Of a DNA stretch of 64,000 nt, positions 1 through 9,424 are shown in pieces. The DNA is taken from positions 1 to 64,000 of the forward strand of contig JADKKE010000010.1 of assembly GCA_016720655.1 (NCBI GenBank), written 5' to 3'. The notes under the pieces were generated by a model. It was not told the origin of the DNA, made no database searches, and saw only the letters and a program-made list of their open reading frames with translations. This stretch comes from Bacteroidota bacterium. GTDB lineage: Bacteria > Bacteroidota > Bacteroidia > AKYH767-A > 2013-40CM-41-45. The translations under genes and the position numbers were made by a program. Numbering within the stretch: the stretch's first letter is position 1; every line of letters starts with the position of its first letter.

Positions 1-60
1 TGCGAATAGGCTTCCTGAAAAGAAATTGTAGAAAATACAAAACACAGCAGAATTGAGCAT
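1..60 (-). CDS. possible start of a secreted-protein gene leaving the window
   Basis: On the minus strand an ATG at position 60 opens 20 codons to the window edge. The peptide is hydrophobic and ends in SGSLFA, which resembles a Bacteroidota signal peptide just before its cleavage site. Nothing after the putative signal is visible, so the product is unknown. This rests on composition only and could be chance. Confidence 0.25.
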   Translation of the reverse strand, partial: MLNSAVFCIFYNFFSGSLFA

Positions 61-366
61 TTGCTCAGGCCTGAAAATGGTATAAAAATTTTATCCCGGT
101 TCATAAGATTGGTAAAATATTTAAAATTATTACTCACAGTTCTATTCTACAAACATGATCCATACAAAGCAATTTCCGTGATAAAAGCATTGTAGTGGTG
201 AATATATTGCTTTTCAAGGGAGAATGACAATTATCCTGATACTATGTATTTAAATTTACAATTGGTTTACACTGCAAGTATCGAAATGCCTAATCCAGGC
301 ATCCTTAGGCTTTATCATGCAAAAACACAAAGACCACATAAACCAATTTTAAAATTTAAACGTCAA
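61..366. other. AT-rich gap with no recognisable gene
   Basis: About 300 bases between the possible partial gene at the window start and the decayed DUF155 gene. I see no open frame with family resemblance, no RNA gene and no clear terminator. It should hold the promoter of the leftward partial gene if that gene is real. Confidence 0.4.
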
Positions 367-1147
367 TCATTGAAAAATTCGGTTTAGAAAAAGATGAAGA
401 ATTTCAATGAAAATAAGGATGATAACAATCCACTCCAATCGTTTGCTTTCCTCAGCATTTTGCAAGTTCAACGAATACTGCCAGATTACTCTCCACCCGT
501 TTCAACATCGTATTCCAGTTCTTTGAACCGAATAGAGATATCGAAGGTAAAAAGTAAGTCCATCATTCACCTTGCCAAGAAATTCATCTTCCCAAACTAC
601 AGAAGGCGTATCATAAATATAAAGTTATCTATGATCCTGTTTTTGTATTCAATGTTTTACCAATAAATTTTAACAAATTTCTTTTTGAAATCTTAAGTTT
701 CCCATAGGTTTCGAGTTGATTGGTCAGATTTACTGTGTCATCAAACAAATGTTGAGCAACTTCCTGGTAAAAATCAAGTGCAAGCGATTGAGCCACTTGT
801 AACATTGCTATGCGTATGACGTCATCGTTAATTTCTTTAACCGATAAATAATTGTATGAAAATTCAGGCTGGGGGATATCCTTTTTCGCAATGATAAAAT
901 CTTCCTGCAAACGTTGATCCAGATTATTTGTACAATAGTTCAGGAGCAATGAAATAAACGAACTTCGTTGCACATCATCCACATTTGCAAATACAACTAC
1001 GCCATAATTTAATACAAAAATATAACCCTGTTCATACCGGTAAAACAATTCAAATGATGTAGAATTGATTAATGCACCGGCATATTCAATTTTAAACTTT
1101 TTAAGGTTGGTATTTTCAGCAATCTGATATGCAATTATCTTGATCAT
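367..1147 (-). pseudogene. RMD1/YagE family (DUF155) protein, multiply frameshifted
   Basis: The first 172 codons from the ATG at 1147 read as an RMD1/YagE (DUF155) protein: an N-terminal MIKIIAYQIAE start, a middle block around YEQGYIFVLNYGVVVFA and the LETYGKLKISKRNLLKFIG segment. That frame stops at 629, but the family sequence continues in other frames: YDTPSVVWEDEFLGKVNDG, then ISIRFKELEYDVET, then VESNLAVFVEL, then a C-terminal hydrophobic stretch EWIVIILIFIEIL ending at 367. I count five one-base shifts (two missing bases, three extra) within about 260 bp. Members are membrane-anchored by this C-terminal segment; the eukaryotic relative RMND1 is mitochondrial, and the bacterial role is poorly known. 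Five shifts in so short a tract suggest real decay, although a low-quality contig end could look the same. An upstream in-frame extension to 1267 is probably not translated. Confidence 0.75.
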
Positions 1148-1372
1148 TATTCTACAATTTATCACAAAGATACTCCAATCGTGATTAAAACTGAAATGGG
1201 ATAGAGAATATTGAAAAAACAAATTCAGATTTGGTGAAATTATCAATCCGGTTAGAAGTGCGCTCAAAAGAAGGAAGAGAATTTATCAATTTCTAAAATC
1301 CGGTTGATACTGCTTTGTATTAGATAAAACCAAAAGTGGTAAATGCGCCCGAATCAATTGCTTGAAATTCAT

Positions 1373-1627
1373 TCATCCTATTAGATTCATTTTCTTTAGT
1401 ATCTGATCCGATTTGGAGGACGCAAATTGTGTCCTCCAATTTTCGAATTCATCTTCATTCATTTCAAACATGAAGTCTTCCGGGAAACGGTCGAGATTTC
1501 TTCGTACGGCTTCTTTCAAGCGTTTTGTTTCTACGCCATACAATTCCGCAATGTCACAATCCACCATCACTTTTTGTCCACGGATAAAATAAATTATTCT
1601 AACAAACTCAAAACATTTCTTCCGCAT
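1373..1627 (-). pseudogene. truncated ORF6N-domain protein
   Basis: The 84 codons match the N-terminal half of ORF6N/KilA-N-type proteins: IYFIRGQKVMVDCDIAELYG, then TKRLKEAVRRNLDRFPEDF and MFEMNEDEFENWRTQFASS. The family normally goes on with a conserved block around FTEQGVAMLSS and reaches roughly 150-200 residues. Here the frame ends after SSKSDQILKKMNLIG and I found no continuation in the other frames. ORF6N proteins are common in Bacteroidota genomes and prophages and are thought to bind DNA. With the core cut short, this is probably a remnant. Confidence 0.6.
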
Positions 1628-1762
1628 GTTCGAAACAATAGAAAATATGATTAAATTAGTACCTTATTGCTCTAAGGGTATAAAATGAACATTTCGTGAT
1701 TGAAAATATTTCACATTTTTTTAGGGCATTAATGATCTTAATCTAATCAAAATAAATTCAAC

Positions 1763-4538
1763 ATGAAGCACCTTTTCTCTCTATTGTTCTCTCTGATTAC
1801 TTTCTGCGAACTCAGTTTTGCACTTGCTCCGGATTCGCTGGTCTATGTGTATTGCAATGTACTGGACAATCGGCTTCCTTCACCCAACTGGAATGGGACT
1901 ACACGCCACATTGAACGCTACGATTCACTGCGACTAATGCAATATTATACCGATGCATCCGAGGATTATCCTGCTGCAAATTTTATAGCAGATGACAGTG
2001 TTATTAATATATACAATAACCTGGGGCAAGTTATAAATAGGTTTACCTATAGCAGTGAAACTGGATCCATGGCTCCACAATGTAAATTTACCTATGCATA
2101 CGATTCCATAGGAAATCAAACTTTTAACCAGCTTGAAAAATGGAATATCATTACTGCTGTCTGGGATTCAAATGTTTATAGCATGTCTCATTACTCAATG
2201 CAAGGTGTGGTAGATTCCATTTATACAAGATCCGGACAGAACACTTCTTCACAAAGTATACAAATGGATTCAATCGCACATCAAGAAGTTAGAATAACCT
2301 GGTTAATGAATGGAAGCAATTGGGATCTTGCAGGAAGAAATACAAAGAGATGGGATTCGAATTGGTATTACATAGGTGAGAGCGACGAAAACTGGGCAGG
2401 TGCATGGGTTGATCATAGTCGGCACGTTGTGATACGCGATACTTTGGAAAGAGTGATTGATGCGTATTATGAGGTTTGGGATAATTCATTAGGAAGCTGG
2501 GTAGGGACCGACACAAGATGGGTAACCACTTGTGATGTCGCCTTTCAAAGTGACAGCGTTAAAAGTTATTGGTGGCAAATGGGCAGCGGTTGGTATTTGT
2601 GGAATTTAGCTTTAGTTGTTCGCGATTCTTCAAACAGAATCCTCAGTCGCAATTCTCTTAATCTTCAGGACTCTTCAACCACGGCTGAATATTACACTTA
2701 TAATGCTTATGGAGATTATATTATCAATAGTTATTCTGGCAATGGTTATTCAAGTTATACTTACAATGAATATGATAATCTTGGACATATTATATTTTCC
2801 AGATCCCACCACACATCATCGGGATCCGCAGGGTATATGAATGAATGTTATTACTATCGTTTCCTTTCAGATTCCACTGTTATCGATATTTCAGATACAA
2901 TTTATTCCTGTGCAGGTGCTCCTGTTCAACCGAGAGCCCTCGTGGTTTATGCAAAAGAACCATTAAGTTATTCATGGTCACCAAATGTTGGATTGTCTTC
3001 CGATACAGTTTTGGCTCCGGAATTTTCGGTGAGCACAAATAGAAACTACGTACTCACGATTACAGATTCAATAGGAAATATTTTTACCGGGAATGTTTCG
3101 GTCATCGTCAGACCACTGCCTGTTCCGCTGCCAATCGATACAACAGAATTGACCGGACACTGTTATCCTGATACCATACTTATTTCAACAACGGCGCAAC
3201 AGGGATATACCTATATATGGTTCCTTAGTTCCGGATCTCAATATATGGTTAACACAGATACTCTATACTTTTCGATGAACGGAGCGACACGAAGTTTCTT
3301 ATATAGCATGACCGATTCATTCGGTTGTTATGCCTATTCAGATACTGTGACAGTTTCAATGACCGGGAGGCCTTACGCAGGAATACAACCATCTGTTTTA
3401 GAATACTGCCTGGGGGACACTTTACAATTGTACGGAAACCATTTTCAAGGACATTATGCCTATCAATGGAAGATAAATGGAATCGATTCTGCCGGTGCGA
3501 ACACTGACCATATATTTATTTCTCAAAACGGTTTGTATTCTTTCTACCTGATGGATTCTTTGACAGGTTGTGATGCGATGGCTGATTACACTGCGCAATT
3601 TTCTCCGCAACCTCCGGCTGTGAGTCTGATAACAAGTCCGCTTCAGGTCTTGTGTCCCGGTGATACTTTGTATCTGATTTCTGCCAATACAAATCCCGGC
3701 TGGCAATATATATGGTTATACAATTCGAACATCATTCAGGGAGCTGTTTCAGATTCCCTTGCAGTCACTTTCCCTGCAACCTATACTCTTGAAATTGTTG
3801 ATGGAAATTGTCCTGCTGTACCAGGCTCAAAAATTATTTCAAGAGATAATTTTAATATTATCGTCACACCGAACGGTTCTATTTCTGTTTGCGATCAGGA
3901 TACTTTGATGCTGAATGCCGGTATCGCAAGTTCCTATCAATGGTCAAATGGCGATACAACATCATCGACAATGATCACTTCAGCCGGTTCGGTTGCTGTT
4001 TTTGCAATTGATTCTCTCGGCTGCAGCAGTGTTTCGGATACGATTGATATCAGTTATTTTGCTCCTACTACCCCTCCATTCCTCTCCTATCTATCGCCTA
4101 TATTAATTTCTTCCTATAGCGGTACACAGGAATGGTTTCTTGATGGCGTTTAATTCCTGGAGCAACAGGAGATACAATTACTCCGCTTAGTTCAGGAGAT
4201 TACACAGTGTCCTATTCTGATTCCAATGGATGTTTGGTTGTTTCTCCGCCTTACACGCTTGTCATTATTGGTTTAAATGAAATTGTGGAAAATTCTAATC
4301 TTAGTATTTTCCCGAATCCGATAACAGATCGTTCAGTCATCGTGTGCAAACCAAATGAGAAGATTTTGAATTTTGTATTATATGATGATCAGCTCAGACA
4401 ATTAAAGAGTTCACCGAAGCACAATCAAGCTTGGAAATTAACCGGGAAGGATTGGCTACTGGAATTTATTTTGCAAAAGTTCAAGTGCTCACTTCATCCG
4501 GTATTTCTGTTGAATGGTTGAAGGTGGTGGTGGAGTGA
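1763..4538 (+). CDS. secreted T9SS cargo protein with Ig/PKD-like repeats (two frameshifts)
   Basis: Starts with a signal peptide (MKHLFSLLFSLITFCELSFA). The first ~370 residues are rich in W, Y, S and D and resemble no family I can name. From about residue 370 there are several repeats of roughly 85-90 residues carrying CxGD/CPGDTLYL strands and YxWxxNG cores, like the Ig/PKD-type modules of gliding-bacteria surface proteins. The frame breaks near 4150 (one T short) and continues as IPGATGDTITPLSSG; it breaks again near 4397 (one A short) and continues as KEFTEAQSSLEINREGLATG. The corrected C terminus (NLSIFPNPITDRSVI ... GIYFAKVQVLTSSG ... VEWLKVVVE, stop 4536-4538) is a typical type A T9SS sorting domain. 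The product should therefore be exported by T9SS and held at the cell surface or released. Ligand unknown. Confidence 0.8.
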
Positions 4539-4540
4539 GT

Positions 4541-4616
4541 TCAAGGTTTAGTTCAAGTTCAAGGTTCAAGGTTGGTTGCGAGTTATGAATTGGGAGTCAT
4601 GAGTTATGAGTTGGGT
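4541..4616 (+). repeat. heptad (7-bp period) array, GTTCAAG/GAGTTAT type
   Basis: Degenerate 7-bp units, first GTTCAAG/GGTTGGT-like and then ATGAGTT/GAGTCAT-like, fill the gap after the T9SS protein. These are the same two unit families seen at 42.9-51 kb. Confidence 0.7.
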
Positions 4617-4770
4617 GGGTATAGTATTAATATTTTTAAGTGTTGAAATTAATTCGAATGACAGTTTTCAAATCAGTGTAATCGAAAATTCAGGCAAATC
4701 GGAGTTCAGATTATTTAGGAAAATTGATTGCTATGGGATAAATGTCACACAATGTTTCTATGGTAACAGC

Positions 4771-4778
4771 TACTTTTG
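4771..4778 (+). promoter_or_regulatory. candidate -7 element for the DUF302 gene
   Basis: TACTTTTG fits the Bacteroidota -7 consensus TAnnTTTG and lies 23 bases before the ATG at 4801. I see no clear -33 TTTG at the usual spacing, so support is modest. Confidence 0.4.
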
Positions 4779-4800
4779 TTATCAACAAATTCCCGAAACA

Positions 4801-5192
4801 ATGAATTACTATACCTCAAAAACAATCGCAAAAGCAGATTTTGAAGATATTAAAATGAAAGTAATCGATGCTCTGAAGACTGAAGGGTTTGGTGTGCTTA
4901 CTGAAATTGATCTAAAGACTACCATGAAAAGAAGCTTGACAAAGATTACCTGCCTCACACTATTCTCGGAGCATGCAACCCGGTATATGCGGATAAAGTG
5001 TTGCAAATTGAACCCAATATCAGCACCATGTTGCCTTGCAATGTGACCATTAAGGAATTAAAAAATGGAACGATTGAAGTGGCGACAATAAATCCTGCTG
5101 CAGCAATGGGATCTGTAAATAATGCAGAGATAATTGAACTCGCAAAAGAGGTCCAGGCGAAGTTGTTGAAAGTTCTTGAAGGATTTGGGTGA
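4801..5192 (+). CDS. DUF302 domain protein (one frameshift)
   Basis: The start MNYYTSKTIAKADFEDIKMK and the middle stretch VIDALKTEGFGVLTEIDLK are typical of DUF302. Near 4930 one A appears to be missing; past it the second frame reads KLDKDYLPHTILGACNPVYA, DKVLQIEPNISTMLPCNVTI and ends with VNNAEIIELAKEVQAKLLKV. The joined product is about 130 residues, the normal length for a stand-alone DUF302 protein. The conserved GACNP..A segment is present. Function is not established for the family. The gene points toward the arsenic operon, with tails facing each other. An upstream in-frame extension to 4606 runs into a repeat array and is not protein-like. Confidence 0.8.
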
Positions 5193-5278
5193 GAGTTGAA
5201 TTTTGAATGAACGGGCAGTGGATTCAGGTTTGTGGTCGGAATTGGTTCTTGGTTTTGGGAATGAATTTCTAAACAGAA

Positions 5279-5989
5279 TTATACAATCTTCAGAAAAATA
5301 TTGAGATAGTATAATCCTGTAATTAAAAACGTAACACCAGCAACCATACGCATAACTTTCTCAACTTTTTGAATCGCTTTAAAATAACGGCCCAGTTTTT
5401 CCATGCTGAATGCAATGATGAAAGCAAAGAAAACAACAGGAAGGCCGGTTCCGAGTGAAAAGATGACAGGCAATGCAAGTCCGGCAGAAGCTGACAAGGT
5501 CATCGGGATAAGCATAGCAAAAAACAAAGCCCCGCTATACGGACAAAAAGCCATGGCGAAAATTACCCCCAATAAGAATGAGCCCAGCAAACCTTTATCC
5601 TTAAATCTCTCGGACAACCTTGACGTTAAATTGCCTTGTGCGATGAAAGTTAATTTGATAACATCAAGCATAATTAGTCCGATCAGAATCATTATCGGGC
5701 CGATAAACTTTTCTCCATTTCCCTGGAATAACTTTGCTACCTGGAACTTGCTTGTCCCGAAATAAATCACTGCACCCAACAAGGTGTAGGAAAACATCCT
5801 TCCTAAAGTATATAATATACCACTGAGAAGAACTTTATGTTTATCAGTAATCGTTTTAGCAATGTATGCAGTTGCCGTAATATTCGTTGCAAGCGGGCAT
5901 GGGCTTATAGCAGTCAACAATCCCAAACCAAATGCTGCCAACATCGGTGTACTCCTGTTTTGTGCAAGGTCTGTTAACCAGTCTGTCAT
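5279..5989 (-). CDS. arsG: ArsG-family aromatic arsenical efflux permease (CcdA-like fold)
   Basis: A 236-residue, six- or seven-helix membrane protein of the CcdA/DsbD type. The hallmark cysteine-proline sites are visible: LLTAISPCPLATN near residue 30 and AMAFCPYSGALFF near residue 150. In Bacteroidota this subfamily occurs next to arsF and is named ArsG, after the arsEFG system of Shewanella putrefaciens, where it is proposed to export trivalent aromatic arsenicals. Here it follows arsF with a 4-base overlap, so the two are translationally coupled. A plain thiol-transferring CcdA role is the alternative; the ars context and the ArsF partner favour arsenical transport. Confidence 0.75.
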   Translation of the reverse strand: MTDWLTDLAQNRSTPMLAAFGLGLLTAISPCPLATNITATAYIAKTITDKHKVLLSGILYTLGRMFSYTLLGAVIYFGTSKFQVAKLFQGNGEKFIGPIMILIGLIMLDVIKLTFIAQGNLTSRLSERFKDKGLLGSFLLGVIFAMAFCPYSGALFFAMLIPMTLSASAGLALPVIFSLGTGLPVVFFAFIIAFSMEKLGRYFKAIQKVEKVMRMVAGVTFLITGLYYLNIFLKIV

Positions 5990-6396
5990 TTCGTACTAAT
6001 AAAATCTTCAATATACTTTTTCAGTTCAACTTTAAATACACCCTCTTCCCCTGCTTTCATAAAAGCAAATTCGGTAAGGTCTTTTTTCCTGCCTGATTTT
6101 GCATCGTACAGAAATAAAGCGGTTCCGGTAGCTTCAAATTTTTCGGCTAATTTTGCGTTTTGTTTATCGTCCACATTTACAAGTTTAAACGGAACTGTTG
6201 CAAAATCAGAGGAAAGTGTTGCCTTTGTCAGTGTTTCAATTTTGAGACATGTTTGACACCGGTGCTCAGAATGAAACTGAATCACTTCAACTGATGAAGT
6301 AACAGAAGTACTCAGTGTTTTGTCCTGAGCTTTGCTGTTACAAGCAGTGAGTAAAAGAATTGCTAAGGCAAAAAATGTACTTTTTACTTTTTTCAT
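5986..6396 (-). CDS. arsF: ArsF-family nitrophenyl-compound reductase subunit, thioredoxin-like lipoprotein
   Basis: 136 residues. The start MKKVKSTFFALAILLLTACNS is a lipoprotein signal with a LTAC lipobox, so the protein is probably anchored on the periplasmic side. The core VEVIQFHSEHRCQTCLKIE carries a CxxC pair in a thioredoxin-like setting, followed by FKLVNVDDKQN and ATGTALFLYDAKSGRK. This matches the ArsF family, proposed to act in reduction of nitroaromatic arsenicals. It sits between the ArsP-like permease and arsG in one operon. The biochemical role in Bacteroidota is an extrapolation; a general periplasmic disulfide reductase is possible. Confidence 0.7.
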   Translation of the reverse strand: MKKVKSTFFALAILLLTACNSKAQDKTLSTSVTSSVEVIQFHSEHRCQTCLKIETLTKATLSSDFATVPFKLVNVDDKQNAKLAEKFEATGTALFLYDAKSGRKKDLTEFAFMKAGEEGVFKVELKKYIEDFISTK

Positions 6397-6405
6397 ATTT
6401 AGAGT

Positions 6406-7378
6406 TTATAGGATGATATTAAATAAATAGCCGGATAGAATCATAAAGAAGGCAATGGTTGAGAAATAAATAACGATCAATTTTACTGTCATCACTTTCT
6501 TTAATAACATGGCTTCAGGTAAAGACAAACCAATCACCCCCATCATGAACGCGATCGCCGTACCCAAGGGTACTCCTTTGGACACGAGCACTTGTACCAC
6601 CGGAATAACACCTGCTGCATTGCTGTACATCGGAATGCCCATAATGACTGCAAGTGGTACGGCATACCACTGCCCTTTATTGATATACTGCTCAAAGAAA
6701 CCTGTTGGCAAAAAGCCATGCATAGCACCGCCAATAGCGATCCCGATAACAATGTAAATGGAAACCCCTTTCACAATGTTGATTGCTTCCTTTAAAATAG
6801 TTGGGAACCTTTGTCTGAGTGTCAGCTTTTCCTCCTGCAGTTGTTCTTCTGTTTGGGCATTTGCAATAATTCCCTTTACCCAGGGGGAAAGGTGTTTTTC
6901 CAATCCAATCTTTCCCAATGTAAAACCACCAACGATACCGAGCAGAATTCCTGTAAGTACGTACAAGGCGGTAACTTTAAAACCAAAAGTTCCGAAAAAA
7001 ATTGCGATCGCAACTTCATTCACGAGAGGTGCAGTAATCAATAAGTAAAAGTGATTCCCAATGGAATCCCTCCTTTAACAAACCCAATAAATAAGGGAAC
7101 CGATGAGCAGGAACAAAACGGAGTAATGACACCAAAAGACGAAGCAAACAAATATTCCAATCCATACATTTTTTTCTGCTCAAGAAATTGCGAACTTTTT
7201 CGACAGGGAAATAGGAATTTACAATTCCCATAAGCACTGTTATCATGAACAACAATAAAAATATTTTTAGTGAATCGAAAACGAAAAAGTTAAGGGCTTC
7301 ACCCAGATGACTTTTTGGCGACAATCCAAAAACTGAATAAATTAACCAGTCAGAAAAATATTGCAGCCAATTGAACAT
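6406..7378 (-). CDS. ArsP-like permease, COG0701/DUF318 family (two frameshifts)
   Basis: Start MFNWLQYFSDWLIYSVFG. The chain runs in one frame to SRKK near 7165, where a run of seven A would need eight, then as GLEYLFASSFGVITPFCSCS and VPLFIGFVKGGIPLGITF to about 7052, where a T is missing, and finally as LLITAPLVNEVAIAIFFG to the stop. The joined protein is about 324 residues with eight or so membrane helices. The PFCSCSSVP motif marks the COG0701 permease family, whose studied member ArsP exports methylarsenite and trivalent roxarsone. The second half carries the matching GIPMYSNAAGVIPVVQVL repeat. Its place between a thioredoxin and arsFG fits organoarsenical efflux. Both shifts are in homopolymers, so the gene may be intact in the cell. 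Confidence 0.8.
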
Positions 7379-7483
7379 TCTTTAATTTTCGAATTTTAAG
7401 CATACATGAATACATGCAATGCAATACATAAATTAAACTGAATCTCCGGTTTGATATTTCAAACTATAATGAGAAATTCAATT

Positions 7484-7720
7484 TTAAGCGAGCAACAATG
7501 ATTTAATTTCATTGATATCTGCAACCCTACCCCTGACCTTCACCTGGTCATCAATCATCAACACCGGAGTGATCAAAATATTGTACTTCATCATTTCTTC
7601 AATGTCTTCGATCTTCACAACATCAGCTTCAACACCTGATTGCTTAATTGCTTCCAGCACATTTGTATAGGTTGTTTTACATTTCGGACATCCGGGACCA
7701 AGGACTTTTATATGTTTCAT
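7484..7720 (-). CDS. small thioredoxin-family redox protein (possible ArsE)
   Basis: 78 residues: MKHIKVLGPGCPKCKTTYTN with a CPKC active site at the N terminus, then a beta-alpha-beta glutaredoxin/thioredoxin core (VEADVVKIEDIEEMMKYN, the cis-proline segment ILITPVLMIDDQV, and VRGRVADINEIKSLL). This is the small redox-active disulfide family often found beside ArsP permeases and ArsR regulators. In the arsEFG system the first gene also encodes a small cysteine-pair protein, so this may be the ArsE counterpart. It is separated from arsR by 67 bases holding a second ArsR-type operator and precedes the permease by about 100 bases. Confidence 0.75.
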   Translation of the reverse strand: MKHIKVLGPGCPKCKTTYTNVLEAIKQSGVEADVVKIEDIEEMMKYNILITPVLMIDDQVKVRGRVADINEIKSLLLA

Positions 7721-7745
7721 CGTTTATGATTATTTCAAATTTTCT

Positions 7746-7769
7746 ATTATTCGTAAAATTACGAATATC
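7746..7769. promoter_or_regulatory. ArsR-type operator upstream of the thioredoxin-permease-arsFG genes
   Basis: Inverted repeat ATTATTCG-N8-CGAATATC. It is the same dyad as the one before arsR (8105-8128), with one arm slightly changed. Its place between arsR and the effector genes suggests that the regulator also controls the second part of the cluster directly. Confidence 0.65.
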
Positions 7770-7787
7770 TTAATTAAAAAAAATGAC

Positions 7788-8102
7788 CTAAGTCAATAAA
7801 GCACCCAGTAACTTCTTAGCCAGCTTCCAGTTTTCCTTGTGAATACAGTATTTTACAGATGGAGGAGTAATTGTTCCCTGAATCAGTCCGGCATCCTTTA
7901 ATTCATTCAGATGCTGTGACAAGGTTGACTTTGCGATTGGTAATTCCTCAGCCATGTCACCATGATAACAGCAAGATTGTGTGTTCAGCAATTGAAGAAT
8001 TGCAATCCGGACGGGGTGTCCAAGTGCTTTTGCAAACCGGGCCATTTGCTCCTGTTCGGCAGAATAGTACTCCGACTTATTGTGAGATGCCATGATGACC
8101 AT
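7788..8102 (-). CDS. ArsR/SmtB-family winged-helix repressor
   Basis: About 100 residues with a winged-helix fold: ARFAKALGHPVRIAILQLLN, then the recognition region ELPIAKSTLSQHLNELKDAG LIQG and a wing ending in CIHKENWKL. A vicinal cysteine pair (TQSCCYHGDM, near residue 45) lies in the helix that carries the metal-binding cysteines of ArsR, so arsenite or a related thiophile is a plausible ligand. The translation start is ATG at 8102 or, more likely, the ATG at 8093 (MASHNKSEYY). The dyad at 8105-8128 overlaps its promoter region, implying autoregulation. Confidence 0.8.
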   Translation of the reverse strand: MVIMASHNKSEYYSAEQEQMARFAKALGHPVRIAILQLLNTQSCCYHGDMAEELPIAKSTLSQHLNELKDAGLIQGTITPPSVKYCIHKENWKLAKKLLGALLT

Positions 8103-8104
8103 TA

Positions 8105-8128
8105 ATTATTCGCAAAATTACGAATAAT
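8105..8128. promoter_or_regulatory. ArsR-type operator upstream of arsR
   Basis: Perfect dyad ATTATTCG-N8-CGAATAAT immediately upstream of the arsR start. The same core TTCG-N8-CGAA recurs at 7746-7769 before the next gene of the cluster. Confidence 0.7.
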
Positions 8129-8275
8129 AACATATATCAGCAACTTTGAAAGCAGAAAATATGCCGGTAAAATTGTATGGAATGTGATTTAGATAATTTC
8201 CTGATAGCGGTGAAAGGACATGGTTGTGATTTTGGTTTACGTTGAAAATCAGGATCAGGATCATAAAAACACATG

Positions 8276-8343
8276 CCTTCCCTACGGGAGTCGTGCGCTC
8301 TTGTTTGTCGGGATATAGACATTTCGCCCCTTACGGGGCTGGT
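8276..8343. repeat. paired small hairpins, possible dispersed intergenic element
   Basis: Two short GC-rich dyads lie in an otherwise AT-rich gap: TTCCCTACGGGA and GCCCCTTACGGGGC, the second with a TTAC loop, separated by about 35 bases. They resemble the small palindromic units scattered in many Bacteroidota genomes, but no second copy is visible in this window. They could also act as a weak terminator between two leftward operons. Confidence 0.4.
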
Positions 8344-8369
8344 AACCATAAGACAGAGTAAAGTGATTT

Positions 8370-9400
8370 TTATTTCACCAAAGCGTCTTCGAGTAGGACC
8401 TCGAAGTAATATCCTGAACCGAAATCTTGTTTTAGTTTTACAAGGCCTTCAAAAGTGATAACATCGCCTTCTTTTACGGTCGCATCAGAGGTAATAACCA
8501 ATTCCTTTTTTCCGGAAAAATTAGTTCCATCCTGAATATGGATCCAATTCCTGCTCATAATATCCTTGCTGAACTTTGTAACTTCTCCCCTCACCTGCAC
8601 AACTTTCCCTTCCCAAATCGTGGCATTTTGCAAAAGCGTTTCAATGGTAAGTCCGCCATGAACAGGATCAATATGTATTTCCTTTTTGCTTTCTGACTTT
8701 TTATCATCACTCGTTTTCTTCTTAACTTTTACCGGATCATTCGCAGGTTCTGCTGAAGCCTTATCTTTCACTTCAGTAAGTTTTGACAGAAAATAAATTT
8801 TCGGGAAGGTTCTCTTCAATTCCTTACTGGTAAAATCCATCATCGGAGCTGCATCATCATAGGTGTAGGTCTGCCCTACTTTAGCCGGAATTTTCACAAC
8901 GGCCAACCAGTCTTCCTTTGCCATTCTCCATCACCCGTAAGTAAGTATAGCCATTGGTCTGCAATACTTCTTTTACAAGCACTGTATGCAGGATAAGCGC
9001 GGTAGTGTCCGCATCAGTTGTATCCTTTGCAGCGGGCTTTAAAGTAGCTACAATGGTCTTGTCTGACATTTCCAGACTCGTACTCAAACCACCGAGAAAT
9101 AGAATCTCTGAAAAAGTACGGTTCAGTTCCCTGCTGCGAAATTCTCCCATTTGCAAACCACTTTCGTAATAATAAGTCTCACCTTGTTTGGGTTCAAAAA
9201 CGGGCAAAGCCATCCACAAAGCGGAGTCCTTCCCTGCGATTTTCTCCAGACCTCTGATGTAGGTATAATTCTTCGTTTGCAACACTGAATCCACGACAAA
9301 AGAATGACTGTACTTTTTTACTGGGACTTGCGCTTGTGAAATCAATAGCTGCAAAGAAAAGAGCGTAATCAGGGGAGGCAAAAGCAAGATATTTTTTCAT
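8370..9400 (-). CDS. secreted GW-domain and OB-fold protein (two frameshifts)
   Basis: Apparent start ATG at 9398-9400 with an A-run one base too long. Corrected, it begins MKNILLLPPLITLFSLQLL and ends its signal in ISQAQ. Two copies of a ~75-residue module follow, each with VLQTxxYTYLR, a W-A/L-P strand and a RELNRTF or KELKRTFPKIYFL end. The second copy is cut near 8918 by one extra G and resumes as EDWLAVVKIPAKVGQTYTY. After a lysine-rich linker comes an OB-fold domain (VVQVRGEVTKFSKDIMSRNW, IHIQDGT, GDVITFEGLV). The modules resemble those annotated GW-dipeptide or NrfJ-like. The protein is a paralogue of the gene at 10023-11078. Beside CcsBA and multihaem cytochromes, a role in cytochrome maturation or binding is possible but unproven. 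Confidence 0.7.
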
Positions 9401-9424
9401 GTGTTCAGAGTATTAATGACTGTT

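Noticed and set aside
394..666. A 90-codon plus-strand open frame
   Set aside because: It is the complement of the decayed DUF155 gene, whose protein sequence can be read on the minus strand through shifted frames.
4606..4800. N-terminal extension of the DUF302 gene
   Set aside because: It begins in a repeat array and overlaps the candidate promoter; DUF302 proteins start at MNYYTSK.
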